Shown here in pieces: positions 16,830 through 28,184 of a DNA stretch of 64,000 nt (the stretch's first letter is position 1; each line of letters starts with the position of its first letter). Below the pieces are notes generated by a model that worked only from the letters and a program-made list of their open reading frames with translations, had not been told where the DNA came from and did no database searches. Source of the DNA: Mycobacterium hubeiense (GTDB lineage: Bacteria; Actinomycetota; Actinomycetes; Mycobacteriales; Mycobacteriaceae). The translations under genes and the position numbers were made by a program. Location of the stretch: NCBI RefSeq assembly GCF_002838065.1, contig NZ_PIZU01000001.1, forward strand, positions 62,001-126,000, given 5' to 3'.

Positions 16830-18336
16830 TCCGCTGCTGGCGACCCTTGATCTGCTGCGGCCGCGACTGCCCAGGCTGCTATTGGCCGTGGCGCTCGGCG
16901 TGGTGTCGCTGGGCAGCGCGCTGGCGCTGACGGCCGTCTCGGCGTGGTTGATCACCAGGGCGTGGCAGATGCCGCCCGTGCTGCACCTCACCGTCGCGGC
17001 GGTCACGGTGCGCGCGCTGGCCATCTCCCGCGGCGTGTTCGGTTATTGCGAGCGGCTGGCATCGCACGACACCGCCCTGCGCGCCGCGGGCAACGCCCGC
17101 GTCGGGCTGTACCGCCGGCTGGCGGATGCGCCCACCGACGTCGCACTGCGACAGCACAGCGGTGAACTGGTGGCCCGCGTGGGCGCGGCGGTCGACGACC
17201 TGTCGAATGTGGTGGTGCGCGCCGTATTGCCGATCGCGGTGGCGGCGGTGCTGGGCGTCGCCGCGGTGGTGACCGTCGGGGTGATCTCACCGACCGCGGC
17301 CGCCGTACTGGCGGCCGGCCTGATCGTCGCGGGTGTGATCGCACCTTGGCTGGCCGCCCGCGCTGTGACGGCGACCGAAGCCGTTGCCGTGCAGTATCAT
17401 TCCGGTCGCGATGTCGCGGCGATGCTCGCCTTGGAGCATGCGCCGGAGCTTCGCGTCAGTGGACGCCTCCCGGACGTGATCACCGAATCCGAACGGCAAC
17501 ATCGTGATTGGGGGCGCGCGAGCGACCGTGCGGCGGCACCGGCCGCGTTGGCCGCGGCCGCGCCGAGTGCCGCGATGGGTGCCAGCGTGCTGGGCGCCGT
17601 CATCGCCGGGATCTCGCTGGCGTCTGGGATATCGCTGGTCTCCCCGATGACGTTGGCGATTCTGATGTTGTTGCCGCTGTCGGCGTTCGAGGCCACCACC
17701 GCGTTACCGGGTGCGGCGGTGCAACTCACGCGGTCACGGATCGCGGCCCGTCGGCTGCTCGATCTCACGTTGCCCCAAGACGTTCGGCCTCGGCCGACCG
17801 TCACGCCGGTGGACGTGTCGCCCGGTGACCGGCTGGCGATCGTCGGGCCGAGCGGATCGGGCAAGACCACGCTGCTGATGGAGATGGCTGCGAAATATGC
17901 TCAAACACCTGGGGAGGCAGCGTTTTTCGCTGAGGACGCGCACTTGTTCGCGACCACGGTGCGGGACAACCTGCTCGTGGCCCGTGGCGACGCCACCGAC
18001 GATGAGATGCGTGCCGCGCTGCGCCGCGTCGGCCTGGGCCCGTGGCTGGACGCGCTGCCCGACGAAATGTCCACCCTGCTCGTCGGTGGGGCGGCGGCCG
18101 TGTCGGCCGGCCAGCGCAGGCGTCTGCTGTTGGCCCGCGCCCTGATCTCGCGTTTCCCGGTCGTGCTGCTCGACGAACCCACCGAACATCTCGACGCGGC
18201 CGACGCTCGACAGCTGCTGTCCGAACTCCTAACCCCGGACGGGCTTTTCCCGGCCGAGCGCACCGTCGTCGTCGCCACCCACCACCTGCCCGACCAACTT
18301 CCTTGTCCGACGCTCAACCTCGCCGCCAGCAGGTAA
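16810..18336 (+). CDS. cydC: Thiol reductant ABC exporter subunit CydC
   Basis: 508 residues. The membrane domain (about 10-310) is followed by an ATPase domain with Walker A GPSGSGKTT, a degenerate signature VSAGQRRR and Walker B VVLLDEP. It partners CydD. The GTG at 16810 overlaps the end of cydD by 20 nt. A TTG two codons on (16816) would place the G-rich stretch at better ribosome-binding distance and match the family start (RNDPLL), so the start is uncertain by two codons. The stop overlaps a TAACCT that may be the -10 box of the next gene. Confidence 0.9.
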   Translation: MPLFRNDPLLATLDLLRPRLPRLLLAVALGVVSLGSALALTAVSAWLITRAWQMPPVLHLTVAAVTVRALAISRGVFGYCERLASHDTALRAAGNARVGLYRRLADAPTDVALRQHSGELVARVGAAVDDLSNVVVRAVLPIAVAAVLGVAAVVTVGVISPTAAAVLAAGLIVAGVIAPWLAARAVTATEAVAVQYHSGRDVAAMLALEHAPELRVSGRLPDVITESERQHRDWGRASDRAAAPAALAAAAPSAAMGASVLGAVIAGISLASGISLVSPMTLAILMLLPLSAFEATTALPGAAVQLTRSRIAARRLLDLTLPQDVRPRPTVTPVDVSPGDRLAIVGPSGSGKTTLLMEMAAKYAQTPGEAAFFAEDAHLFATTVRDNLLVARGDATDDEMRAALRRVGLGPWLDALPDEMSTLLVGGAAAVSAGQRRRLLLARALISRFPVVLLDEPTEHLDAADARQLLSELLTPDGLFPAERTVVVATHHLPDQLPCPTLNLAASR

Positions 18337-18347
18337 CCTCAGCTGTC

Positions 18348-18881
18348 ATGACCGAGTCGGATAAACCCGAACAGCCACCGACCCAGCAGCAGTACCAGCC
18401 GCCGCCACCACCACCGCAGCCGTACGGGGCCTATCCGGGGAGCTATCCGCCGCCACCGCCGCCGCCATACTCCGGCTACGCAGCGCCGCCGATCGCGCCG
18501 AAAAACGGCCTGGGCATCGCGAGTTTGATCATCGCGATCGTCTCGTTGTTGTTCGTCTGGTCGGTGGTGCTCGGCATCATCGGCGGCATCGTCGCGGTGA
18601 TCATCGGATTCGTCGCGCGCGGCCGGGTGGCCCGCGGTGAAGCCACCAACGGCGGCGTCGCGATCGCCGGCATCGTGTTGGGGTTCCTGTCGATCGTCAT
18701 CTCACTGGTGTTCATCGCGATCTGGGTGGCGCTGTTCAACAAGGCGGGCGTCACAGACTATTTCGATTGCGTGTCCAGGGCCGGCTCGGACCAGGCGGCC
18801 ATCGAACGATGCGCCGACGAGTTCCGCGGCCGGATCGAAAACGAGTACGGCATCACCATCGAGCCGACCCCGACGCCCTAG
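18348..18881 (+). CDS. DUF4190-containing proline-rich membrane protein
   Basis: 177 residues. A proline/tyrosine-rich cytoplasmic N tail (residues 1-50, with PPPP runs) precedes a DUF4190 pair of membrane helices (about 54-130, with GLGIASLIIAIVS and GGVAIAGIVLGFLSI) and a 45-residue C-terminal segment containing two cysteines (Cys141, Cys155) that may form a disulfide outside. Function unknown. The ATG at 18348 lies 8 nt after TAACCT (18334-18339) without a Shine-Dalgarno. Its stop overlaps that of tesB (shared CTAG). Confidence 0.85.
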   Translation: MTESDKPEQPPTQQQYQPPPPPPQPYGAYPGSYPPPPPPPYSGYAAPPIAPKNGLGIASLIIAIVSLLFVWSVVLGIIGGIVAVIIGFVARGRVARGEATNGGVAIAGIVLGFLSIVISLVFIAIWVALFNKAGVTDYFDCVSRAGSDQAAIERCADEFRGRIENEYGITIEPTPTP

Positions 18882-19747
18882 CGCTTGGCGCCCGGGAAGT
18901 GCTTGACGATGCCCTCCTGCACCACGGTCGCCACCAGCTGACCGGATTGGTCGAAGAAGTGGCCGGTGCCAAGCCCCCGCGATTCCGCAGCCACCGGTGA
19001 GGACGTCGAGTACAGCACCCATTCGTCGAAGCGCACCGGGCGGTGGAACCACACCGAATGGTTCATCGTGACGGCGAAGATGCGGTCGAAGCCCCACGAC
19101 AAGCCATGCGTGGTGATGATGGAGTCCAGCACGGTGGTGTCCGACGAGTACACCAGCGCCGCCGCATGCAGCACCGGGTCGTCGGGCATCGCGCCCTCGG
19201 TCTTCAGCCACACCCGGTTGTGGTCGAGCTTCTCGCCCTTGTCGCGCATCACCCAGGCCGGATCGTTGGTGTAGCGCCACTCGATGGGCCGCAGCGCCTC
19301 CACGAAGTGCGGCACGGTGTCCTCGTAACCGCGCAGCAGTTCACCGATCTTCGGCAGGCTCGTCGGCTCGGGCACCGTCGGGGGGGCGATGCCGTGCTCG
19401 AGGCCGCGCCCGCCGTTCATGTACGAGATCATCGCGGTGGTGAGCAGCGCGCCGTTCTGCATGACGTCGACGCGACGGTTGGCGAACCGGCGTTCGTCGC
19501 GCAGCCGGATCACGTGGAACTCCAGATCCTTCTCCGGGTCCCCGCCGGCGATGAAGTGCGCCGACAGCGCGCTCGGGGCGATGTCGTTTGCCAGGGTGCG
19601 GCTGGCCGCGACGAACGACTGCGCCATCATCTGGCCGCCGAAGGTGCGCACCGGGTTCTTGCTCGGGTGCGAGCCGACGAAGGTGCCGTCGCCGATGCGG
19701 TTGAGGTCGAGTATCGCCAGCAGCTCTTGAAAATCTGCGTTAGACAC
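18878..19747 (-). CDS. tesB: Acyl-CoA thioesterase II
   Basis: 289 residues with the double hot-dog fold of TesB, hydrolysing medium- and long-chain acyl-CoA to fatty acid and CoA. Characteristic stretches are RTFGGQMMAQS, the first-domain RFANRRVDVMQNG, DTTVLDSIITTHG with the catalytic Asp, and C-terminal DQSGQLVATVVQEG. The GTG at 19747 is chosen because GAGAGG lies just upstream and the N terminus (SNADFQELLAILDL) fits the family. It begins 20 nt after the pykA stop on the same strand and may be cotranscribed. Confidence 0.93.
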   Translation of the reverse strand: MSNADFQELLAILDLNRIGDGTFVGSHPSKNPVRTFGGQMMAQSFVAASRTLANDIAPSALSAHFIAGGDPEKDLEFHVIRLRDERRFANRRVDVMQNGALLTTAMISYMNGGRGLEHGIAPPTVPEPTSLPKIGELLRGYEDTVPHFVEALRPIEWRYTNDPAWVMRDKGEKLDHNRVWLKTEGAMPDDPVLHAAALVYSSDTTVLDSIITTHGLSWGFDRIFAVTMNHSVWFHRPVRFDEWVLYSTSSPVAAESRGLGTGHFFDQSGQLVATVVQEGIVKHFPGAKR

Positions 19748-19767
19748 AGGGCCTCTCTCCGATGCGA

Positions 19768-21186
19768 CTAGACGTCGTCCTCCCCGATCCGGTGTACATG
19801 GATCAGATTCGTGGAGCCTACTGTGCCGGGTGGCGCGCCTGCGACGATGACCACCAGTTCCCCGCGCTTGTAGCGGCCGAGCTCGAGCAGCGACTTGTCG
19901 ACCTGGCGGATCATGCCGTCGGTGGTCTGGATGTGCGGCACGATGAACGTCTCGGTCCCCCACGTCAACGCGAGCTGGCTGCGGACCTCGGGCAGCGCGG
20001 TGAACGCCAGCACCGGCAGCGGTGTGTGCAGCCGCGCCAGCCGGCGCACCGTGTCACCCGACTGGGTGAACGCGACCAACGCCTTGGCGTCCAGCCGCTC
20101 CCCGATGTCGCGGGCGGCGTAGGAGATCACGCCGCGTTTGGTGCGCGGCACGTGAGTCAGCGGTGGCACCACCACCGAGTTCTCCTCGACCGCGACGATG
20201 ATGCGCGCCATCGTCTTGACGGCCTCCAGCGGGAACTTGCCCACCGACGTCTCACCGGACAGCATGACGGCGTCGGCGCCGTCGAGCACCGCGTTGGCCA
20301 CGTCGGACGCCTCCGCGCGCGTCGGCCGGGAGTTCTCGATCATCGACTCCAGCATCTGGGTGGCCACGATGACGGGTTTCGCGTTCTCCCTTGCCATTTG
20401 GATGGCGCGCTTCTGCACCAGCGGAACCTCTTCGAGCGGAAGCTCCACCCCGAGATCGCCGCGCGCGACCATGATCGCGTCGAATGCCAGCACGATCGCT
20501 TCGAGGTTGTCGATCGCCTCGGGCTTCTCCAGTTTGGCGATCACCGGCACCCGCCGGCCGACGCGGTCCATCACCTCGTGGACGAGTTCGATGTCCGCCG
20601 GTGACCGCACGAACGACAGTGCCACCAGGTCCACGCCGAGGCGAAGCGCGAACTCCAGATCCTCGACGTCCTTCTCCGACAGCGCCGGAGCGGTGACGTT
20701 CATACCGGGCAGCGACATGCCCTTGTTGTTGCTGACGGGCCCGCCCTCGGTGACCGTGCAGACGACGTCGTTGCCGTCGATCCGCTCGACCACCAGGCCG
20801 ACGTTGCCGTCGTCGACGAGCACCCGGTCCCCAGGCTGGGCGTCCTCGGCCAGCCGCTTGTAGGTGGTGGACACGCGGTCCGGCGTGCCCTCGCAGTCCT
20901 CGACCGTGATGCGTACGGTTTCGCCGGTGGCCCAGAACGTCGGACCGGCGGCGAACCGGCCGAGCCGGATCTTGGGTCCCTGCAGGTCAGCGAGGATGCC
21001 CACGGCGCGGCCGGTGAGGTCCGACGCCGCCCGTACGCGCTTGTAGTTGGCTTCGTGATCGGGGTAGTCGCCGTGGCTGAAATTGAGCCGCGCGACGTCC
21101 ATTCCAGCCTCGACCAGTGCCCTGACGGCCTCGTCAGTTGCGGTGGCCGGACCCAGAGTGCAGACGATCTTTCCGCGTCTATTCAC
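19768..21186 (-). CDS. pykA: Pyruvate kinase
   Basis: 472 residues, last step of glycolysis: phosphoenolpyruvate plus ADP to pyruvate plus ATP. It has the full A/B/C domain order. Active-site features include RLNFSHGD near residue 33, VIAKLEKPEAI with the catalytic Lys, MVARGDLGVE with metal ligands, and the C domain ending KRGELVVIVAGAPPGTVGSTNLI. The start is GTG at 21186 with a weak AGAAG ribosome binding site. It lies 27 nt downstream of gltD. Confidence 0.96.
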   Translation of the reverse strand: MNRRGKIVCTLGPATATDEAVRALVEAGMDVARLNFSHGDYPDHEANYKRVRAASDLTGRAVGILADLQGPKIRLGRFAAGPTFWATGETVRITVEDCEGTPDRVSTTYKRLAEDAQPGDRVLVDDGNVGLVVERIDGNDVVCTVTEGGPVSNNKGMSLPGMNVTAPALSEKDVEDLEFALRLGVDLVALSFVRSPADIELVHEVMDRVGRRVPVIAKLEKPEAIDNLEAIVLAFDAIMVARGDLGVELPLEEVPLVQKRAIQMARENAKPVIVATQMLESMIENSRPTRAEASDVANAVLDGADAVMLSGETSVGKFPLEAVKTMARIIVAVEENSVVVPPLTHVPRTKRGVISYAARDIGERLDAKALVAFTQSGDTVRRLARLHTPLPVLAFTALPEVRSQLALTWGTETFIVPHIQTTDGMIRQVDKSLLELGRYKRGELVVIVAGAPPGTVGSTNLIHVHRIGEDDV

Positions 21187-21213
21187 GACTTCTGAGTCTA
21201 ATCGTTGATCGAT

Positions 21214-22714
<1,501 letters not shown>

Positions 22715-22722
<8 letters not shown>

Positions 22723-25700
22723 GGCTGGCCTCCATGATCGCGGTGTCCACGTCGCGGCCTTCCCTCTTCGCAATCAGCGTGGCCTCCAACACCCGCTGGT
22801 AGTCGGCCGGCATGATCTTGGTGAATTGCGCGCTGCGCCTGGGCCAGTCGGACAGTACAGATTCGGCCAGCGTGCTGCCGGTGTAGCGGGCGTGGCGGGC
22901 CACTACGTCGTGCAACCACACCAGGTCCTCGGGTTCGACGCGCTGCAACTCGACCATCTCGGTGTTGACCTTCGCCGGGTCGAGTCCGAGCACGAACGCG
23001 ATACCGCCCGACATTCCAGCGGCCATATTGCGGCCGGTCTTTCCCAGCACCACCACCCGGCCGCCGGTCATGTACTCACACGCGTGGTCACCGACGCCCT
23101 CGACGACGGCCAGCGCGCCGGAGTTGCGGGCGCAGAACCGTTCTCCGACCCGGCCCCGCAGAAACACCTCCCCGGAGGTGGCGCCGTAGAGCAAGGTGTT
23201 GCCGGCGATGACGTTGTCCTCGGGCAGGAACAGCACGTCGTCGGGCGGCCGGACGATGATGCGTCCACCCGAAAGACCCTTGCCCACATAGTCGTTGGCG
23301 TCGCCGATCAGCTCCAGAGTGATGCCGGGCGGCAGGAATGCGCCGATCGACTGGCCGGCGGATCCGTTGAGCGTCACATGGATGGTGTCGTCGGGCAGAC
23401 CCTGCGCCCCATAGCGCCTCGTCACTTCGGAGCCGAGCAATGTGCCGACGGTGCGGTTGACGTTGCGGACCGGCAGCTCGAGTCGCACTGGGTGCGCGTC
23501 CTCCAACGCGCCCTCAGAGAGTTGGATCAGCGTGCGGTCCAGCGCCTGATCCAGCCGGTGGTCTTGGTCTTTGGCGCGTCGTCGGTGGGTGGGCTCGGCC
23601 GGCACCGCGAAGATCGGGCTCAGGTCGAGGCCTTGGCTCTTCCAGTGCGCGACGCCGTGCGCGGTGTCGAGCACTTCTGCATGCCCGACGGCCTCGTCGA
23701 TACTGCGGAAGCCGAGCTCCGCCAGGTAAGTCCGGACGTCTTCGGCGATGAAGCGGAAGAAGTTCTCCACGAACTCGGGTTTGCCGTTGAACCGTTCGCG
23801 CAGCACCGGATTCTGGGTGGCCACCCCGACGGGGCAGGTGTCGAGGTGGCAGACGCGCATCATGATGCAGCCGGACACGATCAGCGGCGCGGTCGCGAAG
23901 CCGTACTCCTCGGCGCCCAATAGCGCGGCCACCATGACATCGCGCGCCGTGCGCATGCCGCCGTCACACTGCACGGTGATGCGGTCGCGCAGACCGTTGA
24001 GCACCAGCGTCTGCTGGGTGTCGGCGAGACCGATCTCCCATGGCGCCCCAGCGTGTTTGAGGCTGGTGAGCGGTGCAGCGCCGGTCCCCCCGTCATGCCC
24101 GGAGATCAGCACCACGTCGGCGTGCGCCTTGGAGACACCGGCCGCGACGGTGCCGACGCCGACGCTGCTGACCAGCTTGACGTGGATTCGCGCCTGCGGG
24201 TTGGCGTTCTTCAGGTCGTGGATCAACTGTGCGAGGTCCTCGATCGAGTAGATGTCGTGGTGCGGCGGCGGGCTGATCAGGCCGACGCCCGGTGTGGAAT
24301 GCCGGGTCTTGGCGATGTTGGGGTACACCTTGTAACCCGGAAGCTGGCCGCCCTCGCCGGGTTTCGCGCCCTGGGCCATCTTGATCTGGATGTCGGTGGC
24401 GTTGACCAGGTAGTCGCTGGTGACGCCGAATCGGCCGCTGGCGACCTGCTTGACCGCGCTGCGGCGTTTCGGGTCGTACAGCCGCTCGACATCCTCACCG
24501 CCCTCCCCGGAGTTGGACCGACCGCCGATGTTGTTCATCGCGATCGCGATCGTCTCGTGGGCTTCGGCGCTGATGGACCCGTAACTCATTGCGCCGGTGT
24601 TGAATCGGGTGAGGATGCTCTCGACGGGTTCGACTTCCTCCAGCGGCACCGGCGGCCGCAGGCCCTTCTTGAAGTCGAACAGGCCCCGCAGCGTGCCGCC
24701 CTCCCGGGACAGTCGGTCGACTTCTTGTGTGTACTGGCTGAAGATGTCGTATCGGCCGGTACGCGTCGAATGCTGCAGCAAGAACACCACTTCGGGGGTG
24801 AACAGGTGCAGTTCGCCCTCGCGTCGGAAGGCGTACTCGCCGCCGACTTCGAGCCGGCGGTGCACCCGCTCGGTCGGGTTCTCCGGGTAGGCGCGCCGGT
24901 GGCGCAGCTTGACCTCTTCGGCGATGACGTCGAGCCCCACCCCGCCGAGTTGGCTCGGCGTGCCGGTGAGGTACTCGTCGACGACCGCCTTGTCCAGCCC
25001 GGCCGCCTCGAAAGCCTGTGCCCCCGTATAGGACGCGACGGTGGAGATGCCCATCTTGCTCATCACCTTCACCACCCCCTTGCCGAGCGCCTTGAGGTAA
25101 TTGCGCACGGCCGCAGCGGGTTCGATGCCGGTGAGTTCGCCCTCACGGATGAGGTCTTCGATCGACTCGAATGCGAGGTACGGGTTCACCGCAGCCGCAC
25201 CGAATCCGATGAGCATCGCGATGTGGTGCACCTCGCGGGCATCGCCGCTTTCCACGACCAGCGCCACCCTGGTGCGTTCCTTGGTCCGCACCAGATGGTG
25301 GTGCACCGCCGACACCGCCAGCAACGACGGGATCGGCGCCTTGGTGTGATCGGAGTCCCGATCCGAGATCACCAGTGTGCGGGCGCCTTTCGCGATGGCA
25401 TCGCTGGCCTTCAGACGCAACTCCTCCAGCGCCTCGGCCAGGCCGTCACCGCCGCGTTCCACGTCGTAGAGAGCTCGCAGCACAGCGGTTTTCAGGCCGG
25501 GGTGTTCACCGTCGTCGTTGATGTGGACGATCTTGTTGAGCTCGTCGTTGTCCAGCACCGGCCAGCGCAACACGATCTGACGGCAGGACGCTGCCGTCGG
25601 CTCCAGCAGGTTCTGCTCGGGCCCCATCACCCGGGCCATGCTCGTCACGACTTCTTCGCGGATAGCGTCCAGCGGGGGATTGGTCACCTGGGCGAAGAGT

Positions 25701-27256
25701 TCGACGAAATAGTCGTAGAACAACCGCGAGCGCTGGGACAGCACGGCGGGCGGCGTGTCGGTGCCCATCGACCCCAGCGGCTCCCCGCCGGAGGCCGCCA
25801 TCGGGGTGAGCAGCACGCGCAGATCTTCTTCGGTGTAGCCGAACGCGATTTGGCGGCGCACGACCGAATCGTGGTTGGGCTGCACGCGCACGCGCTCCGG
25901 CAGGGTCTTGAGATCGAGCAGACCGGCGTGTAGCCATTCGCCGTAGGGTTCGGCGTTGGCGAGGTCACGCTTGATTTCGTCGTCGCAGACGATGCGGCCG
26001 GCGGCGGTGTCGATTAGCAGCATCTTGCCGGGTTGCAGCCGGCCCTTGGCAACGATTTCGGCGGACGGTACGTCGAGCACGCCGCTTTCACTGGCCAGGA
26101 TGACGCGATCGTCGATGGTGCGCCACCAGCGGCCCGGCCGTAATCCGTTGCGGTCCAACACCGCTCCGACGAGTGTGCCGTCGGTGAACGTGACACAGGC
26201 GGGCCCGTCCCAGGGTTCCATAAGCGAGGCGTGGAACTGCCAGAATGCCCGCTCCGCCGCGTCCATGGTGGTGTTGTTCTCCCAGGCCTCAGGAATCATC
26301 ATCAGCACCGCGTGCGGCAACTCCCGACCGCCGAGGTGCAGCAGCTCGAGTACCTCGTCGAAGGACGCCGAATCCGAGGCGTCGGGTGTGCAGATCGGTG
26401 AGAGCCGGCTGAGATCGCCGGGGATTCTTGCGCTTTTCAGCATCGCCTCGCGGGCATGCATGCGATTGCGATTACCGCGCACGGTGTTGATCTCGCCGTT
26501 GTGGGCCACAAACCGGTAGGGGTGGGCCAATGGCCAGGACGGGAATGTGTTGGTGGAGAAGCGGCTGTGCACAATCGCGATGGCGCTGCGGCAACGTTCG
26601 TCGCGCAGATCCGGAAAGTATTGGGGCAGTTGCATCGTCGTCAACATGCCCTTGTAGACGATGGTGCGGCTGGACAGTGACGGGAAGTAGACGCGGGTGT
26701 CGTCGGGACCCATTTCGGCGCGCTTGCGAAGTGGATAGACGCGGCGGTCGAGCTCGATTCCGCCGACGCGGTCCGGGGTCGCGACGAACAGCTGGGCCAT
26801 GTAGGGCATACAACTCAACGCGGTGACGCCGACTTCGGCGCTTTCGGGATCGACGGGCAATTCGCGCCATCCGAGCACGTCGAGGCCTTCGTCGTGGGCT
26901 ATGGCTTCGACGCGCTCACGCGCGGCAGCGCGGGCAACCGAATCTTGCGGCAGGAAGCAGATGCCGGCTGCGAACGCATTGGTGCCGTCGTCGGCAGCGG
27001 CCGGAAGTTCGAAGTCGACGACCTCGCGGAGCAGCTCGACCGGCAGCTGCACGAGGATGCCGGCGCCGTCACCGCTGTTGGGTTCGGCGCCCGCGGCACC
27101 GCGGTGCTCGAGGTGTTCAAGGGCGACGAGCGCATCGGCGACGATGGCGTGCGAACGGCGACCCTGGATGTCGGTGATCATGGCGACGCCACAGGAATCC
27201 GACTCGTTTGCAGGGTCGTAGAGGCCCTGCGGGTCTGGCAATGCCGAAAACAGCAT
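22715..27256 (-). CDS. gltB: Glutamate synthase large (alpha) subunit
   Basis: 1513 residues. It makes two glutamates from glutamine and 2-oxoglutarate. The class II glutaminase domain starts at Cys22 ([12 protein letters not shown]), so a 21-residue propeptide must be removed. Central and FMN-binding synthase domains follow, with the 3Fe-4S cysteines in [15 protein letters not shown] and a C-terminal beta-helix rich in Gly. The ATG at 27256 is preferred over one 45 nt upstream because GGAGGTGC precedes it. The leader contains a hairpin directly before this ribosome binding site. Confidence 0.95.
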
Positions 27257-27270
27257 CGGAATGCACCTCC

Positions 27271-27299
27271 GCAGTCCGGAAATACTTGTCCGGGACTGC
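27271..27299 (-). promoter_or_regulatory. Leader hairpin abutting the gltB ribosome binding site
   Basis: GCAGTCCGGA (27271-27280) pairs with TCCGGGACTGC (27289-27299) with one bulge and an 8-nt loop. In the RNA this stem ends exactly where the gltB GGAGGTGC begins, so it could modulate initiation. No known riboswitch motif is recognised. Confidence 0.4.
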
Positions 27300-27338
27300 A
27301 CCGGCCCGAATGTCGAGTGTATCAGCGGGTCGGTGTAG

Positions 27339-27752
27339 CTACCCGGGAAGAACCGTCGGGACCAGCGGGAACCCGGGCAGATTGCGTACCACCGTCCAGG
27401 TGACTGCGGCGGCGACGATGACGACGATCGCCGGGGGCGGCATGAGTCGTTGCCCTTTGCGCCAGCGCACGATCAGCCAGGCAGCCAGCAGGGGCAGACC
27501 GATGAGGAGGAAGACGTTGTCTGTCACCGCGGCGGCGAGGTCACCGTGCAGCAGGTCGTGGGTCATCCGAAGGCCGCCGCAGGCCGGGCAGTCCCACCCG
27601 GTCAGCAGCTTGAATGGGCATGCGGGAAAAAGGAATCCGGGGCGATGCGGATCGCCAAGCCCGACGTAGGTCAGGCCGCCCGCAAGGAGCGCGCCCGCCC
27701 CGAGTGCGCCGTACAGCCGTCCCCGGCCGGTAAAGGTGGCGCTAGGTCCCAT
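27339..27752 (-). CDS. DUF2752 membrane protein
   Basis: 137 residues with three membrane helices and the DUF2752 signature [18 protein letters not shown], whose cysteines could bind metal or form disulfides. Function unknown. The ATG at 27752 lies inside the end of the upstream TM2 gene (11-nt overlap), so the two are cotranscribed. The corresponding pair appears beside pykA/lgt in M. tuberculosis (Rv1615-Rv1616, from memory). The gene ends about 80 nt from the gltB start. Confidence 0.85.
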   Translation of the reverse strand: MGPSATFTGRGRLYGALGAGALLAGGLTYVGLGDPHRPGFLFPACPFKLLTGWDCPACGGLRMTHDLLHGDLAAAVTDNVFLLIGLPLLAAWLIVRWRKGQRLMPPPAIVVIVAAAVTWTVVRNLPGFPLVPTVLPG

Positions 27753-28155
27753 CGCGCAGCGGGCGTCCCTCCGGGTCGCGGACCTTATCGGTGAGCAACA
27801 GGACGGCGTCGATGACACCCCAGATCACCGCGCCGATCCCGCATGTGATGAGCCCAACGACGAGTTGGGCGATGCCCAGGCCGGTGTAGCCGAGGTAGAT
27901 GCGCCCGATGCCCACCAGGCCGAGCAATCCGAGCAGCTGTAGCAGGCCGGCAACCACCTTGGATTTGTCGGAAAGCGGCTCGCCGGTTATGGGATGCCGA
28001 CCGTACGGCGCAGCGGGATCCATGTACGCAGGCGGATACGCGCCTGGCGGCGGGTAGCCCGGCGCCTGCGGCGGTGGTGGCGGTGGATAGCCCGAAGGCC
28101 CTGGGGGCGGCGGCGGCATCCCGTGCTCGCTGCCACCGAACTGCGGCTCGGTCAT
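27742..28155 (-). CDS. TM2-domain membrane protein with proline-rich N tail
   Basis: 137 residues. The first 55 are rich in Pro, Gly and Tyr (repeated PPP and GYPPP units). A TM2 domain follows (about 65-125: two helices with GIGRIYLGYTGLGIAQLVVGLITCGIGAVIWGVIDAVLLL). TM2 proteins are membrane proteins of unknown molecular role. The ATG at 28155 is the natural start. It overlaps the DUF2752 gene. Confidence 0.87.
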   Translation of the reverse strand: MTEPQFGGSEHGMPPPPPGPSGYPPPPPPQAPGYPPPGAYPPAYMDPAAPYGRHPITGEPLSDKSKVVAGLLQLLGLLGLVGIGRIYLGYTGLGIAQLVVGLITCGIGAVIWGVIDAVLLLTDKVRDPEGRPLRDGT

Positions 28156-28184
28156 GACTTCAGCATGCCAGAACCAAACGACCC

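Noticed and set aside
27257..27338. Known riboswitch (for example glutamine type) upstream of gltB
   Set aside because: The leader is short and lacks the conserved junction sequences; only one simple stem is visible.
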